DNA of 64,000 nucleotides from Microcystis wesenbergii NRERC-220. GTDB lineage: Bacteria > Cyanobacteriota > Cyanobacteriia > Cyanobacteriales > Microcystaceae. How positions within the stretch are numbered: position 1 is the stretch's first letter; every line of letters begins with the position of its first letter. The stretch covers positions 1,488,001 through 1,552,000 of the forward strand of contig NZ_JAVSJA010000001.1 of the NCBI RefSeq assembly GCF_032027425.1, given 5' to 3'. Below the pieces are notes generated by a model that searched no databases, was not told the DNA's origin, and was given only the letters and a program-made list of their open reading frames with translations. The translations under genes and the position numbers were made by a program. Shown here one piece after another: positions 35,485 to 45,952 of this stretch.

Positions 35485-37212
35485 TTGAAATCTCGCTCTA
35501 GTTATTGGAACCTCATTCCCTATCTCCGTCCCCAAACCCAAACAATTATTTTGGCGTTTATCTGTACGATCGGATTTACGGTATTTTGGCCGATTTTAGC
35601 TTGGTTAGCCGGACAAATGGCCAGATATATCGGTGAGGGAAATGTGCAAGCATTGGCGACACTTTCGGGGGTGGGAGCAGTGGTTTTTTTACTGCGGGGA
35701 ATGTCTCAGTATGGGCAAGATTCCCTGATGGCAAAAGCTTCTTTAAAAATTGCCCTGGAATTAAGAAAAAAAGTTTATGCACATCTGCAAACCCTCGGCT
35801 TAAATTACTTTGAAACGGCAAAAACCGGTGATTTATCCTATCGTTTAACGGAAGATATCGATCGCATTGGGGAAGTAATTAATAAATTTTTCCATGATTT
35901 TATTCCCTCAGCCTTACAGTTAATTGTCGTCTTTGCCTATATGTTTATTGTTAACTGGCAATTGACGATCGCTGTCATTATTATCGCTCCTTTGTTGGGA
36001 GTTTTGGTGGGATTTTTTGGTGAAAAATTATTACAATATGCTCGTCGCGCCCAAGCGAAAATATCTAATCTTTCTGCGTTATTAACCGAAGTTTTTAGCG
36101 GTATTCGTGTGGTGCAAGCTTTCGCTGCTGAAGATTATCAAACCGAGCTTTTTGCCAAAGAAGCGGAGGAAAATCGCCGCGCTCAATACCTATCAGAATC
36201 CACCAAAGCTTTACAATACGTCGTGGTGGGATTCTTACAAGCTCTCGGTGTCATCTTTTTATTCTTTCTCGCTGGTTGGCAAATTTCCCAAAAGAATTTA
36301 ACTGGAATTGACTTTGTTAGTTATGTGGCAGCGGTGGCAATGTTAATCGATCCCATCGCCCATATTACCAGTAATTATAATCAATTTAAACAGGGTCAAG
36401 CCTCCATGGATCGGATTTTTGAATTGTTAGCTATTCTGCCGACAATTACCGAAAAACCGAATGCGATCAATCTGCAACCCCACAGCAAAGAAGTTGAATA
36501 TTGTCAAGTAAATTTTTCTTACAATGAGGACAGACAGGTTTTAAAAAATATTAATTTTACTGCACACGCTGGCGAAATGATTGCTTTAGTGGGAGCATCG
36601 GGAGCGGGAAAAACCACTTTAGTTAATCTTTTATTGCGTTTTTATGACCCCACTGCCGGCAAGATTTTAATCGATGGGGTGGATATTCGTGATGTGACTT
36701 TAAAAAGTCTCCGGCGACAAATTGGCGTAGTTTTGCAGGAAAATATTCTCTTTTCTGGTACTATAGCCCAAAATATCGCTTTTGGCCAGGGAGATTTTAA
36801 TCTGCAAGAGGTGGAAAAAGCGGCAAAAATTGCCAACGCTCATCAATTTATTGGTGAACTTTCCCAGGGTTACTATACCTATGTGGGAGAAAGAGGTGTT
36901 AATTTATCGGGTGGACAAAGACAAAGAATCGCCATCGCGCGAGCGGTTTTATCTAATCCGAGAATTTTAATTTTAGATGAAGCGACTTCAGCGCTCGATT
37001 CGGAATCGGAAGCTTTAGTGCAGGAAGCTTTAGAAAGAATTATGACGGAGCGCACGGTATTTGTTATTGCTCACCGATTAGCAACTGTCAGAAAAGCTAA
37101 CCGTATTTTAGTTTTAGAAAAGGGTGAAATTATCGAGGTGGGTAATCACGAGGAGTTATTAAATCTTAATGGTCGTTACGCTCAATTTCATGCTAGACAA
37201 TTTCAAGATTAG
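35485..37212 (+). CDS. ABC exporter, fused permease and ATPase (MsbA-like)
   Basis: 575 residues from TTG 35485, with AAAGG at 35468-35472 as a distant binding site. The first 320 residues hold six membrane helices. The ATPase half has Walker A GASGAGKTT (about 373), signature LSGGQRQRIAIARAVL, Walker B ILILDEATSALD and switch H in VIAHRLATV. It is a half-transporter that dimerises and exports lipids, peptides or drugs; the substrate is not readable. A family B MITE sits directly upstream and may have replaced the native promoter. Confidence 0.9.
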   Translation: MKSRSSYWNLIPYLRPQTQTIILAFICTIGFTVFWPILAWLAGQMARYIGEGNVQALATLSGVGAVVFLLRGMSQYGQDSLMAKASLKIALELRKKVYAHLQTLGLNYFETAKTGDLSYRLTEDIDRIGEVINKFFHDFIPSALQLIVVFAYMFIVNWQLTIAVIIIAPLLGVLVGFFGEKLLQYARRAQAKISNLSALLTEVFSGIRVVQAFAAEDYQTELFAKEAEENRRAQYLSESTKALQYVVVGFLQALGVIFLFFLAGWQISQKNLTGIDFVSYVAAVAMLIDPIAHITSNYNQFKQGQASMDRIFELLAILPTITEKPNAINLQPHSKEVEYCQVNFSYNEDRQVLKNINFTAHAGEMIALVGASGAGKTTLVNLLLRFYDPTAGKILIDGVDIRDVTLKSLRRQIGVVLQENILFSGTIAQNIAFGQGDFNLQEVEKAAKIANAHQFIGELSQGYYTYVGERGVNLSGGQRQRIAIARAVLSNPRILILDEATSALDSESEALVQEALERIMTERTVFVIAHRLATVRKANRILVLEKGEIIEVGNHEELLNLNGRYAQFHARQFQD

Positions 37213-37256
37213 TCTATTTGGCGTTAAGAGTTGGGCATTATTTCTGATTTTATCAC

Positions 37257-37340
37257 TCAACCCTAGGGGTTTGGGGGGTTCTACCCCCCAAACCCCTAGG
37301 GTTGATTCAAGGTAGGGTTGATTCATGAATCAACCCTACC
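37257..37340. repeat. Two adjacent strong palindromes
   Basis: A perfect 22-bp stem (CCCTAGGGGTTTGGGGGG and complement, loop TTCTA) spans 37257-37305. A 30-bp perfect palindrome (GGTAGGGTTGATT, CATG, complement) at 37311-37340 is identical to the one in the MITE at 15648-15677. They may end transcription of the ABC gene, but there is no T run. Nothing gene-like is seen in 37341-37562. Confidence 0.8.
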
Positions 37341-37562
37341 CGAACCCCGGAGCGCATTAGTTTTTCGGTGGGATGCTTACACGCGGTTGTTCATATACTT
37401 GTACTAATTTAAGAGTCACCGATATAGCAGTTATCTTAATGGTGAGGTAGGAAGTTTTCGTTTTGGAAAGTCAGTTGCGGAATTAGGTTAGACTTCATCT
37501 TTAGGGAAACGCTGTAAGTATCCAGACAGAATTAATTATAGATATTTTTCCGTTCCCTCTAC

Positions 37563-38510
37563 TTAGGGTTTTTTTCGGGGAATTCCTCGCAAAGCTAAAA
37601 CATCATCGAGGGTGGAACAATAGTTTTTTAAACCAAAATCAGCAGGAGTATAGGTTTTAATGTGGGTGAAGTGGCGATAATTCATGGCAAAGCGGTCCCA
37701 TGCTTCCATCTGCAAGTTAAAAACTTTGATAAAAAAGTTAGCGATGGTTAAAGATAAAGGAATGCGAAAGTAGATTTTTTTGTTTAAATAAGTGCAGATT
37801 TCCTCCACTGCTTGGTTAGCTGTTGTGCGTTGATTGCCTAGAACAATTTTGCTTTCTGGTGCGGGATTTTCGATTAAATAATTCACCACTTGAGCTATAT
37901 CTTTGGCATGGATAAAATGAAAACTGCCATCAGCTTGAAACCAACGCACTAAACCGATATATTTCAACACATCTGGTAAACCGCCATAGATATGAGAATA
38001 GGGTTTATTTTCGTCACCACCTAAGACAAAAGTGGGGTATAAAGTGATAATTTTATCGGCAATTTCTAGGTCAGTAAATTTACTATAACAAATATATTTA
38101 GTGCGAATATAATTAGTTCCTATCTCCCCAGCTTCGGGCAAAGGTTGATTATTTTGATTGAGAATACTGGCAGTAGAAAAATAGAGGACTTTCTCGCATA
38201 TCTGAGCATCTAAATAACTAATTAATTCTAGGGTTTTTACCACATTAATCTGATAACTTTCCTCCTCTCCTCCCCAACTGGTAGCGATTAAAATCGCCCT
38301 ATTCATTGTTTTTAAAAGCTCCGCATATACCCCAATATTTTGCATATCGCCTAAAAGTATATGAACATTTGATCGCCCTTGGTAAGTAAATTTTAACTTC
38401 TCTGGATTACGCACTAAAAAATATAATTCATAGTCGGGATTTTCCAGTAAAATTTCGGCGATATAATGCCCAATACAGCCACTCACACCCGTTAGAAATA
38501 TTTTTTTCAT
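37563..38510 (-). CDS. Extended-SDR NAD-dependent epimerase/dehydratase
   Basis: The product is 315 residues. The Rossmann motif is TGVSGCIG near the N-terminus, the catalytic pair is in YIRTKY (YxxxK), and a sugar-epimerase-like second half follows (GSFHFIHAKDIAQVVNYLIE). It probably oxidises or epimerises a nucleotide-linked sugar or a related substrate; which one is not readable. It lies upstream of hemE on the same strand, with a 161-bp gap. Confidence 0.82.
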   Translation of the reverse strand: MKKIFLTGVSGCIGHYIAEILLENPDYELYFLVRNPEKLKFTYQGRSNVHILLGDMQNIGVYAELLKTMNRAILIATSWGGEEESYQINVVKTLELISYLDAQICEKVLYFSTASILNQNNQPLPEAGEIGTNYIRTKYICYSKFTDLEIADKIITLYPTFVLGGDENKPYSHIYGGLPDVLKYIGLVRWFQADGSFHFIHAKDIAQVVNYLIENPAPESKIVLGNQRTTANQAVEEICTYLNKKIYFRIPLSLTIANFFIKVFNLQMEAWDRFAMNYRHFTHIKTYTPADFGLKNYCSTLDDVLALRGIPRKKP

Positions 38511-38671
38511 TTGATCACTAGGACAGAGAAATTAGATTTGTTGATAGGGTTTAGGTGTGGGGTATTGAGTCGGGGATATTGAGTTAGGGGTTAGGGATTT
38601 TTTAGTTTTCTGCCAAGATTCCCTATCGATCATTTCCTAACCCCTATTCCCTAAACCTTGATCACGACATC

Positions 38672-39736
38672 CTAGGCGTGAACTGCTAATAATTGATCCG
38701 CTTGTTTAGCAGTTTCAAAGAAGAAACGCACGTTATCTTCAGGAGTTCCCACTAAAACACCATGACCTAAATTAAGAATATGGCCTTGATTACCCGCTTT
38801 ACGAATAGTATCAAGAATCCGCTCGCGAATAAAAGACTGGGAACCGAATAAAACCCCCGGATCGATATTACCTTGAACCATCATCGATTTACCTAAACGC
38901 TGTCTCGCTTCCGCCATATCCACGGTCCAATCGACGCTCACAATATCAACCCCCGATTGAGCCATTCTTTCCAAAACGCCGGCGCTGCCACTAATGTAGA
39001 GAATTAAGGGTGTATCGGGATGGGTTTCTTTCACCAAACGAACTACTTTTTGTTGATAGGGTAAGGCAAAAACATCGTAATCTTGGGGAGTTAATTGACC
39101 CGCCCAAGAATCAAACATTTGTACTACTTGCGCCCCACAATCGATTTGATAACGGACATAGGTGGCGATCATATCCGCTAATTTATCTAAAAATTGGTGC
39201 AGTACCGAAGGTTCCGAAAAAGCCATCCCTTTAATCACAGAATAACTTTTAGAACCTTTCCCTTCCACTGTATATGCTGCTAAAGTCCAAGGCGCTCCGA
39301 CAAAACCGAGGACAGTGGATTTATTTCCCACCTCTTGACGCAGGGTTTTTAAAATCGTTTTGATAAAAGGTAAAGACTGATCGGGATCGAGGGGATTAAG
39401 TTGATCCACCTGCGCTTGAGTACGAATGGGAGAATCGATAATCGGCCCCTTACTTTCGATAATATCAAAGGGAATACCAATTCCCGCCAAGGGAGTGAGG
39501 ATATCGGAGAACATGATCACCCCATCCGGTTGAAAAGCGCGCCAAGGTTGCAGGGAGATTTCGATCGCTAAATCGGCATTTTCCGATCTTTCCCGAAAAC
39601 TGGGGTATTTATCCCGCAATTCTCGATAAATCTGCATATAACGTCCTGCTTGTCTCATCATCCACACGGGAGGACGGGGTAAGATTTCTCCTTTGGCAGC
39701 GCGTAATAAATAAGGTATTTCAGGGGAGTCAGTCAT
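38672..39736 (-). CDS. hemE: Uroporphyrinogen decarboxylase
   Basis: 354 residues, the usual length. Diagnostic motifs are [13 protein letters not shown] near residue 22, MFSDILTPL (catalytic Asp), [11 protein letters not shown] and [10 protein letters not shown]. It removes four carboxyl groups from uroporphyrinogen III to give coproporphyrinogen III on the way to haem and chlorophyll. No anomaly. Confidence 0.96.
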   Translation of the reverse strand: MTDSPEIPYLLRAAKGEILPRPPVWMMRQAGRYMQIYRELRDKYPSFRERSENADLAIEISLQPWRAFQPDGVIMFSDILTPLAGIGIPFDIIESKGPIIDSPIRTQAQVDQLNPLDPDQSLPFIKTILKTLRQEVGNKSTVLGFVGAPWTLAAYTVEGKGSKSYSVIKGMAFSEPSVLHQFLDKLADMIATYVRYQIDCGAQVVQMFDSWAGQLTPQDYDVFALPYQQKVVRLVKETHPDTPLILYISGSAGVLERMAQSGVDIVSVDWTVDMAEARQRLGKSMMVQGNIDPGVLFGSQSFIRERILDTIRKAGNQGHILNLGHGVLVGTPEDNVRFFFETAKQADQLLAVHA

Positions 39737-39930
39737 ATCACGATGATTATTCTATTGCCTTTTCTACGGTATCATCCCCCGTACAGCTAATTTTTCTGGT
39801 TTTTCCTTAAGAATTGTTAACGAAAATTATCCCCCTTTGCATTGAAACTGGGTACTGGAAATTGTAGTACAATCTTTTGGGTTGAGACAGGGTGTAGAGT
39901 GTAGGCTATAGGGATAAGTTGATAAAATCT

Positions 39931-40302
39931 ATGGCGGATTCAAAAATTCAATCTTACCGAGATTTAAGAGTTTGGCAGGAGGCCGTAAATTTAGCTGAAA
40001 GTTGCTATCGTCTCACTAAAACTTTTCCCAAAGAAGAGCTTTATGGGATGACAACACAGATTCGCCGAGCTTCGGTGTCAATAGCAGCGAATATTGCCGA
40101 GGGGTATGGACGCAAAACCCGGGGAGAATACATCCAATTTTTGTACATAGCTCAAGGTTCTCTCAAAGAGTTGGAGACTCATTGGTTAATCTCTCAAAGA
40201 GTTGAACTAGCTTCCCCTCAGAGCGTCAATCCTATTCTTAATCAATGTGAATCAGTAGGCCGACTCCTGCTAACTTTGATTCGCGCTCTTGAAAATAAAT
40301 AA
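39931..40302 (+). CDS. Four-helix-bundle protein (S23 family)
   Basis: 123 residues from ATG 39931 (MADSKIQSYRDLRVWQEAVN). The pattern YRDLRVWQEAVNLAESCYRL, ELYGMTTQIRRASVSIAANI and AEGYGRKTRGEYIQFLYIAQ is that of the S23/23S rRNA intervening-sequence protein family. These four-helix bundles are widespread in cyanobacteria and are not tied to an rRNA insertion here. Function unknown. Tandem ACACCCT heptamers lie directly after the stop. Confidence 0.88.
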   Translation: MADSKIQSYRDLRVWQEAVNLAESCYRLTKTFPKEELYGMTTQIRRASVSIAANIAEGYGRKTRGEYIQFLYIAQGSLKELETHWLISQRVELASPQSVNPILNQCESVGRLLLTLIRALENK

Positions 40303-40340
40303 CCCCCACACCCTACACCCCACACCCTACACCCCACACC

Positions 40341-42566
40341 CTACACCCTGCTCCCCACCCTGGGATGAACTCGACGCAATCGCAAGGCATTCGTCACCAC
40401 GGAAAGGGAACTTAAAGCCATGGCAGCGCCGGCAATAATCGGATTGAGCAGAAAAGGATAGAGGACTCCGGCAGCGATGGGAATGGCAATCAAGTTATAA
40501 ATAAAAGCAAAAAAGAGATTTTCTTTGATATTTCGCATTGTTGCCCGACTTAACTCAATAGCGGTCACAATTCCCTCTAAATCTCCCGAAATTAAGGTTA
40601 TATCACTGGCGGCGATCGCTACATCAGTCCCCGTGCCAATGGCAATACCTAAGTCCGCTTGCGCCAATGCGATCGCATCATTGATGCCATCGCCAACCAT
40701 GGCGACTATTTTCCCTTTTTTCTGCAAATATTCGATTTTTTCGGCTTTTTCTTGGGGACGGAGTGCGGCAAAAAAGCGCCAGATACCCAACTCTCTGGCG
40801 ATCGCTTCTGCGGTTTCGAGGTTGTCCCCCGTCATCATCATCACCTCTAAGCCCATTTTTTTGAGCTTGGCGACCACTGAGGAAGAAAAAGGTTTTAAAA
40901 CGTCGGAAATGGCGATCATCCCCTCTAAACCCCCGTTAACCGCTATCCAAGCCACGGTTTTTTTCTGCCATTCCCAATCGTGGGCGACTTTTTTAAGAAC
41001 TTTTGTTTCAACCCCTTGACGTTCTAACCATTGTTGTGTACCAATTTGCACGAAATCTGACCCGACTTTTCCCTGCACTCCTGCCCCAGTTATTGAGTCA
41101 AATTCGGTTACTTCTAGGGGTTTAATCTGGTTTAACTGTCCATATTTAACTATTGCTTCTCCTAACGGATGTTCAGAATGATTCTCCACCGAAACGACTA
41201 ACTGCAGCAGCGATAATTCCCGTCCATCCCTCACCCCTTCGCGAGTCAAGAAGTCCGTCACCGTTGGTTTACCCTGGGTGAGAGTTCCCGTTTTATCGAG
41301 AACAATAGTAGTAATGCCCTGGGCTAATTCTAAACTTTCGGCATTTTTAATTAAAATTCCCTGTTTTGCTCCCTGTCCTGTTCCCACCATAATCGAGGTG
41401 GGTGTAGCTAATCCTAGCGCGCAGGGACAAGCGATAATTAAGACTTCCACCATTGTAATCAAAGCGAGGGTGAGATTACCCGTGCGGAGAATCCAAAATA
41501 AGAAAGTTATTACGGCAATAATCATCACCACCGGCACAAAATAAGCGGTCACTCGATCGACTAATCTTTGTATAGGTGCTTTTGATGCTTGCGCGGTTTG
41601 CACTAATCGGACAATCTGGGCTAAAACCGTATCTTTTCCCACTCGTAACGCTTGCATTTGTAGGCTACCAGTTTTATTAATTGTCGCCCCGATTACCTGT
41701 TGATTGACGGTTTTTCGCACGGGTAAACTTTCCCCCGTCACCATCGATTCATCAATGCTAGAACTGCCCTGGATAATTATGCCATCCACGGGAATTTTTT
41801 CTCCCGGACGCACTAAAATTATATCTCCTACCTTCACCTCTTCTATCGGTAGATCTAGTGTCTGTTCTTCCCTAATCACCCTAGCGGTTTTTGCCTGTAA
41901 TCCCATTAATTGTTTAATAGCGGCGGCCGTTTCTTTTCTGGCACGTTTTTCGAGGAAACGACCGAGTAAAATCAGAGTAATGACGATAGCTGATGCTTCG
42001 TAATAGACATGGGAATTAAACCCCTGTTTTTCGATAAAATCACTCTCGAAGGTTAAAAATAGGGAATAAAAATAGGCGGCACTGGTTCCCAAAACTACTA
42101 AAGTGTCCATGGTGGCAGTGCGATTTTTTAAAGCTTTCCAAGCATTTTTATAAAAACTTTGACCACACCAAAATTGGACAGGAGTAGCGAGAATTAATTG
42201 TAATAAGGGAGCGTGTAACCAGTGGGGAATAAAAGATAGAGATAAACCCGTCATCATCGGCAAAGAACCGATAAAAAGTATAATACTAATAACAATAGCG
42301 ATCGATAGTTTAGGGAGAAGTTCTTTTTCTGGCCTGGATTCGAGATTAATTTCTGTTATCGGTGTGGCTTGGAAACCGGCATCCCTAACTTTTGCTTGAA
42401 TAGTGTTAAGATCGGTACGCTTAGGGTCATAGTCCACCTCCACCTGTTCCATGCCAAAATTAACTTGACATCGAATCACTCCGGGGATAGATTTAATTAT
42501 CCGCTCGATCGAATCAGCACAACCAGCGCAACTCATCCCGGCGAGTTTGAGAGTTTGATGGGTCAT
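40341..42566 (-). CDS. Copper-transporting P1B-type ATPase
   Basis: 741 residues from ATG 42566 ([20 protein letters not shown]). An N-terminal heavy-metal domain carries GMSCAGC. Eight membrane helices follow, with the metal-path motif ACPCALGLA, the phosphorylation site [10 protein letters not shown] and the SEHPLGEAI nucleotide motif. It pumps Cu(I) across the plasma or thylakoid membrane (CtaA/PacS type). Which of the two roles applies cannot be read. A MerR-type promoter candidate lies upstream. The C-terminus reaches into a heptamer repeat. Confidence 0.92.
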   Translation of the reverse strand: MTHQTLKLAGMSCAGCADSIERIIKSIPGVIRCQVNFGMEQVEVDYDPKRTDLNTIQAKVRDAGFQATPITEINLESRPEKELLPKLSIAIVISIILFIGSLPMMTGLSLSFIPHWLHAPLLQLILATPVQFWCGQSFYKNAWKALKNRTATMDTLVVLGTSAAYFYSLFLTFESDFIEKQGFNSHVYYEASAIVITLILLGRFLEKRARKETAAAIKQLMGLQAKTARVIREEQTLDLPIEEVKVGDIILVRPGEKIPVDGIIIQGSSSIDESMVTGESLPVRKTVNQQVIGATINKTGSLQMQALRVGKDTVLAQIVRLVQTAQASKAPIQRLVDRVTAYFVPVVMIIAVITFLFWILRTGNLTLALITMVEVLIIACPCALGLATPTSIMVGTGQGAKQGILIKNAESLELAQGITTIVLDKTGTLTQGKPTVTDFLTREGVRDGRELSLLQLVVSVENHSEHPLGEAIVKYGQLNQIKPLEVTEFDSITGAGVQGKVGSDFVQIGTQQWLERQGVETKVLKKVAHDWEWQKKTVAWIAVNGGLEGMIAISDVLKPFSSSVVAKLKKMGLEVMMMTGDNLETAEAIARELGIWRFFAALRPQEKAEKIEYLQKKGKIVAMVGDGINDAIALAQADLGIAIGTGTDVAIAASDITLISGDLEGIVTAIELSRATMRNIKENLFFAFIYNLIAIPIAAGVLYPFLLNPIIAGAAMALSSLSVVTNALRLRRVHPRVGSRV

Positions 42567-42624
42567 AATTTTAATAGCAGGGAAAGTCAGCAATAAAATC
42601 CCCTGCACCAGAGTTCTATCTTTA

Positions 42625-42656
42625 GGATAAAATATTCCCCTAGCTGCAGGGTCAAG
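42625..42656 (-). promoter_or_regulatory. Candidate metal-responsive (MerR-type) promoter of the copper ATPase gene
   Basis: On the minus strand TTGACC (42655-42650) is followed by CCCT-AGCTGC-AGGG-type dyad symmetry within the spacer, then TATTTTAT. A dyad placed between -35 and -10 is the layout of MerR/CueR operators. The match is visual only. Confidence 0.35.
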
Positions 42657-42813
42657 AATCCTCTGTTAATTTTTCTGAATAGATATGAAGAAATGTCTAG
42701 AAATATTTCCCAAAAACGGGATAGAGAAAACCAAGCTCTTTCTGCGGCATCAAGTAGCATAGTTTACTTTGTTTTCTTTGGCAGAGTCTATCCAAAATCT
42801 CAGACATTTGTTC

Positions 42814-43105
42814 CTAATGAATGCCCATTCTGATAGCTTCTTGAATGGCTATCTTTTGCCATGGGTTGGCTTTTAATTTAAACTCTATGACTACGGGCTC
42901 GACCTCTCAACGGATTTAGTATCAGACTATGTTCACATTCTTCTTACTTACCCACCCCTGATGTTCTTAAGTGGGTTAATAGCCAATCTAAATTATGTTG
43001 GTCAGGTTTCATCCCTTCGGCAAAATCGAGGCTCTTCACCCGACATTCAAGATAAATATCGGGTGTATTAGGCTGCCCTAACACACCCAGAAAAGATTTT
43101 AGGGA
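42814..43105 (-). pseudogene. Gene fragments between the copper ATPase and prxQ
   Basis: At 42814-42900 the minus strand encodes EPVVIEFKLKANPWQKIAIQ EAIRMGIH and a stop, which resembles the start of an IS605-type TnpB protein. At 42944-43105 another frame encodes a protein-like piece (DIYLECRVKSLDFAEGMKPD, then NLDWLLTHLRTSGVGK). Neither has a complete gene. I see no other gene in 42657-43108. Confidence 0.4.
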
Positions 43106-43108
43106 AAA

Positions 43109-43543
43109 TTAACCGACGACGCAGAGAATATCCGATGCGTGACTAGCGGTATTCACTTTCTCATCTACATGGCTAATTTTGCCTTCTGCATCGATGATAT
43201 AGGTGACGCGCTTAGAATAGCCACCCCCATCCACATCATAAGCTTTGGTGATAACACCATCGGTATCTACGAGCAATTGGAAGGGTAAACTATATTTTTC
43301 TTTAAATTGTGCATGGGAACCCTGGTCATCCCTGCTCACCCCGAAGACTACTATTTCCTTGTCTTGGTATTGTTCGTAGTTATCCCGGAAGCTTTGCGCT
43401 TGCTTGGTGCAGCCGGGGGTATCATCTTTGGGATAGAAGTATAAAACTACGACTTTACCTTGAAAATCCGACAGGGAAACGGTTTTTCCAGTATCGTCGG
43501 TGGTGGTAAAGTTCGGTGCGATTGTTCCAACGGTTAAAGCCAT
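43109..43543 (-). CDS. Peroxiredoxin Q/BCP family
   Basis: The product is 144 residues with a thioredoxin fold. The peroxidatic cysteine is in DTPGCTKQAQSF. The resolving cysteine usual five residues later (PGCTxEAC) is a glutamine here, so a second cysteine elsewhere (for example in SDILCVVG) or an external thiol must resolve the sulfenate. It reduces H2O2 and alkyl peroxides in the cytosol. ATG 43543 is the clear start. Confidence 0.9.
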   Translation of the reverse strand: MALTVGTIAPNFTTTDDTGKTVSLSDFQGKVVVLYFYPKDDTPGCTKQAQSFRDNYEQYQDKEIVVFGVSRDDQGSHAQFKEKYSLPFQLLVDTDGVITKAYDVDGGGYSKRVTYIIDAEGKISHVDEKVNTASHASDILCVVG

Positions 43544-43739
43544 AACTCCGATTCCTTTACAAAAGTTAATCTATATTGATCATAAGGGATGAGGGTCAAA
43601 AACAGGGAGAGGGGAGAAGCAGTCAGAGCATTTGTACTGAATTTCCCGATCAGTTTAAATGCAGTACAACTGAGAAGACGAACAACAAACCTCTAGAATT
43701 TGTCCTAGGATAATATTTGTCAGCTAAGAGGGGGATAAT

Positions 43740-45536
43740 ATGGGGCCATTCTGGTTAAAAGTGAGAACTTTTGGGCAAAATATCTTAATCGGTTTAGTTT
43801 TAGTGCTATTAATTGGTTTTTATCACAGCATCAGCGCTAAATCTGCCTCATTAATGATTGTTTATCCCCCCGATAATCATCAAACCACGGCATCGAGAAT
43901 CTTTTTTATTGGTTCTGCTCCTCCATCGGGTCAAGTTTTGCTTAATAATCAACCGATTCAACGCAGTGCTAAAGGATATTTTGCCCCTAGTTTTCCCCTA
44001 GAAGTTGGCGAAAATAATTTCACTATTCGCTATCAAAACCAAACTATTAATCGCCAAATAATTCGTCGAGATACTCAAGCAATTATTCCCCACGAATTAG
44101 CTTTTGCTGATAACTCTCTCAGTCCTTCTGTCCATAAGACGAGGTTAGTGGGGGAATGGATTTGTTTTAGTGCGATTGCCACTCCCCAAGCTCAGGTTTC
44201 TGTGCAGTTAGGAGATAAAATCCTACCTCTTTTACCCCAACCTCAAACCACAAAACTGCCTAGTAATGCCGCAGTTTTAACTAATCTTAATCAAGCGAAT
44301 TCCGAGGATAAAACTGGTTACTATCGAGGTTGTCAGCAGTTTAAGCAAGAGGCTAACTTAGGAAAACCTATTTTTACAGCACAATTAAATAATCGATCGA
44401 TTAGCCAACAAAGTCAAGGAGAAATTAACATTATTAGCGATCAAAATTTACCAGTGATTGAAATTATAGCAGCCCAAGGGGTAGCGCGCACGGGGCCGGG
44501 TAGTGATTATTCCCGTTTAACTCCTTTACCCCAAGGCACGAAAGCGAGAGTCACCGGGAAAGAAGGGGATTGGTTGCGGTTAGATTATGGTGGTTGGATT
44601 TTAGAGCGAGAAACCCGTTTAATAGTTAATGAAGTCCTAGATAATGCTAATATTCGTGGTCTCTCTTCTCGCAGTATCAATCAAGCAACAGAAATTATTT
44701 TTCCCCTCTCCCATCCTGTACCCATCGCCGTGAGACAAGAAGATGATAAATTTATTTTGACCCTTTATAATACCATTGCCCAAACCGATACAATTTTTCT
44801 AGTGGATAATCCTTTAGTCAGACGTTTAGATTGGCGACAAATCAACCCGACCACGATAGAATACACTTTTAATCTTAACCAAAAACAACAGTGGGGTTAT
44901 AGTCTTCGTTACCAGGGGACAAATTTAATCTTAACCCTGCGTCATCCCCCAGAAAAAAGTAATAATTTACAGGGCAAAGTTATTTTATTAGATCCTGGAC
45001 ATGGAGGGAAAGAAACTGGTGCTGTCGGTCCGACGGGTTACACAGAAAAAGAGATTAATTTGGTTATGTCTAAATTAATTAAACGGGAGTTAGAAAAATT
45101 GGGGGCAACAGTTTATTTAACCAGAGAAACGGACATCGACCTATCCCTACCAGCACGAGTAGAGATGATTAATAATCTGCAACCAACCCTAGCAATATCG
45201 GTTCACTATAATGCTTTACCCGATGATGGAGATGCCTTAAATACTCAAGGAATTGGCATATTTTGGTATCATCCCCAGGCAGCGGATCTATCGGTTTTTC
45301 TCCACGATTATTTAACCAAAAATCTTAACCGTCCTTCCTATGGAGTATTTTGGAATAATTTAGCTTTAACTCGTCCCTATAGTAGTCCTTCATTGTTATT
45401 AGAGTTAGGATTTATGAGTAATCCTCAAGAATTTGAATGGATTACCGATACTCAGGCACAAAAACAACTAGCGCAGGTTTTAGCCGCCGGAATTAGCCAA
45501 TGGTTTCAACAATCTGGGGTAATCGCTTCCAGTTAA
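43740..45536 (+). CDS. N-acetylmuramoyl-L-alanine amidase with SH3 domain
   Basis: 598 residues. It has an N-terminal membrane segment (NILIGLVLVLLIGFYHSISA), a beta-rich region, a bacterial SH3-like domain (AAQGVARTGPGSDYSRLTPL) and a C-terminal Amidase_3 domain. Zinc ligands are visible in LLDPGHGGKETG, TEKEINLVMS and AISVHYNAL, with the catalytic Glu in LLLELGFMSN. It cleaves the amide between MurNAc and the peptide during septum splitting or remodelling. The ATG at 43740 has AGAGGGGGA before it. Confidence 0.9.
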   Translation: MGPFWLKVRTFGQNILIGLVLVLLIGFYHSISAKSASLMIVYPPDNHQTTASRIFFIGSAPPSGQVLLNNQPIQRSAKGYFAPSFPLEVGENNFTIRYQNQTINRQIIRRDTQAIIPHELAFADNSLSPSVHKTRLVGEWICFSAIATPQAQVSVQLGDKILPLLPQPQTTKLPSNAAVLTNLNQANSEDKTGYYRGCQQFKQEANLGKPIFTAQLNNRSISQQSQGEINIISDQNLPVIEIIAAQGVARTGPGSDYSRLTPLPQGTKARVTGKEGDWLRLDYGGWILERETRLIVNEVLDNANIRGLSSRSINQATEIIFPLSHPVPIAVRQEDDKFILTLYNTIAQTDTIFLVDNPLVRRLDWRQINPTTIEYTFNLNQKQQWGYSLRYQGTNLILTLRHPPEKSNNLQGKVILLDPGHGGKETGAVGPTGYTEKEINLVMSKLIKRELEKLGATVYLTRETDIDLSLPARVEMINNLQPTLAISVHYNALPDDGDALNTQGIGIFWYHPQAADLSVFLHDYLTKNLNRPSYGVFWNNLALTRPYSSPSLLLELGFMSNPQEFEWITDTQAQKQLAQVLAAGISQWFQQSGVIASS

Positions 45537-45952
45537 GATTTAATGCCCATCGGCGGGAGAGAAGCTTAAATCTTTCTGAAAAATCAAGCCCTAGCTGGAA
45601 AGCCAGTGATAGGATTTGCTGGAGTCTTTATTTTAATCCGAGGAAATTAAATCAAGTTCATGGAAAAAATGTTACCAGTGAACAGCAATCGGAGAAAATA
45701 ACTGCTAGATTACAAGGTATAGCCGATCACTCTCTAGTAGATATTTAAACAGCGATCGCTGTGTGATAAAAATCGCTGGATTAGCCAACAAATAAAGATA
45801 GTTTACTGAAAATTTGCCAACAATTCACGCCCTTATAGACAACTTGATCGCTGCTCCCCTTATTAAGGGGGGATTAAGGGGGGATCAATCGCTCACCTCA
45901 AGGTTGGGGTGAGTGAATTAAATTCCACCCTCGTTATTATTCTGCTCTACCC
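45537..45952. other. Gap between the amidase gene and pta
   Basis: No certain gene. A 60-codon protein-like open frame (KSSPSWKASDRICWSLYFNP, ending LQGIADHSLVDI at 45748) has no good start of its own. A CCCCTTATTAAGGGGGGATT palindrome (45855-45886) resembles the centre of the family B MITEs. Confidence 0.4.

Noticed and set aside
45500-45748. 82-codon open frame overlapping the end of the amidase gene
   Set aside because: The first part is a shadow of the amidase gene. The rest has no start codon with a binding site and no recognisable family; I mention it only in the gap note.
45855-45886. A fourth family B MITE
   Set aside because: The GGGGGG palindromic centre is present but the AGTAG-type ends and TA duplications are not.
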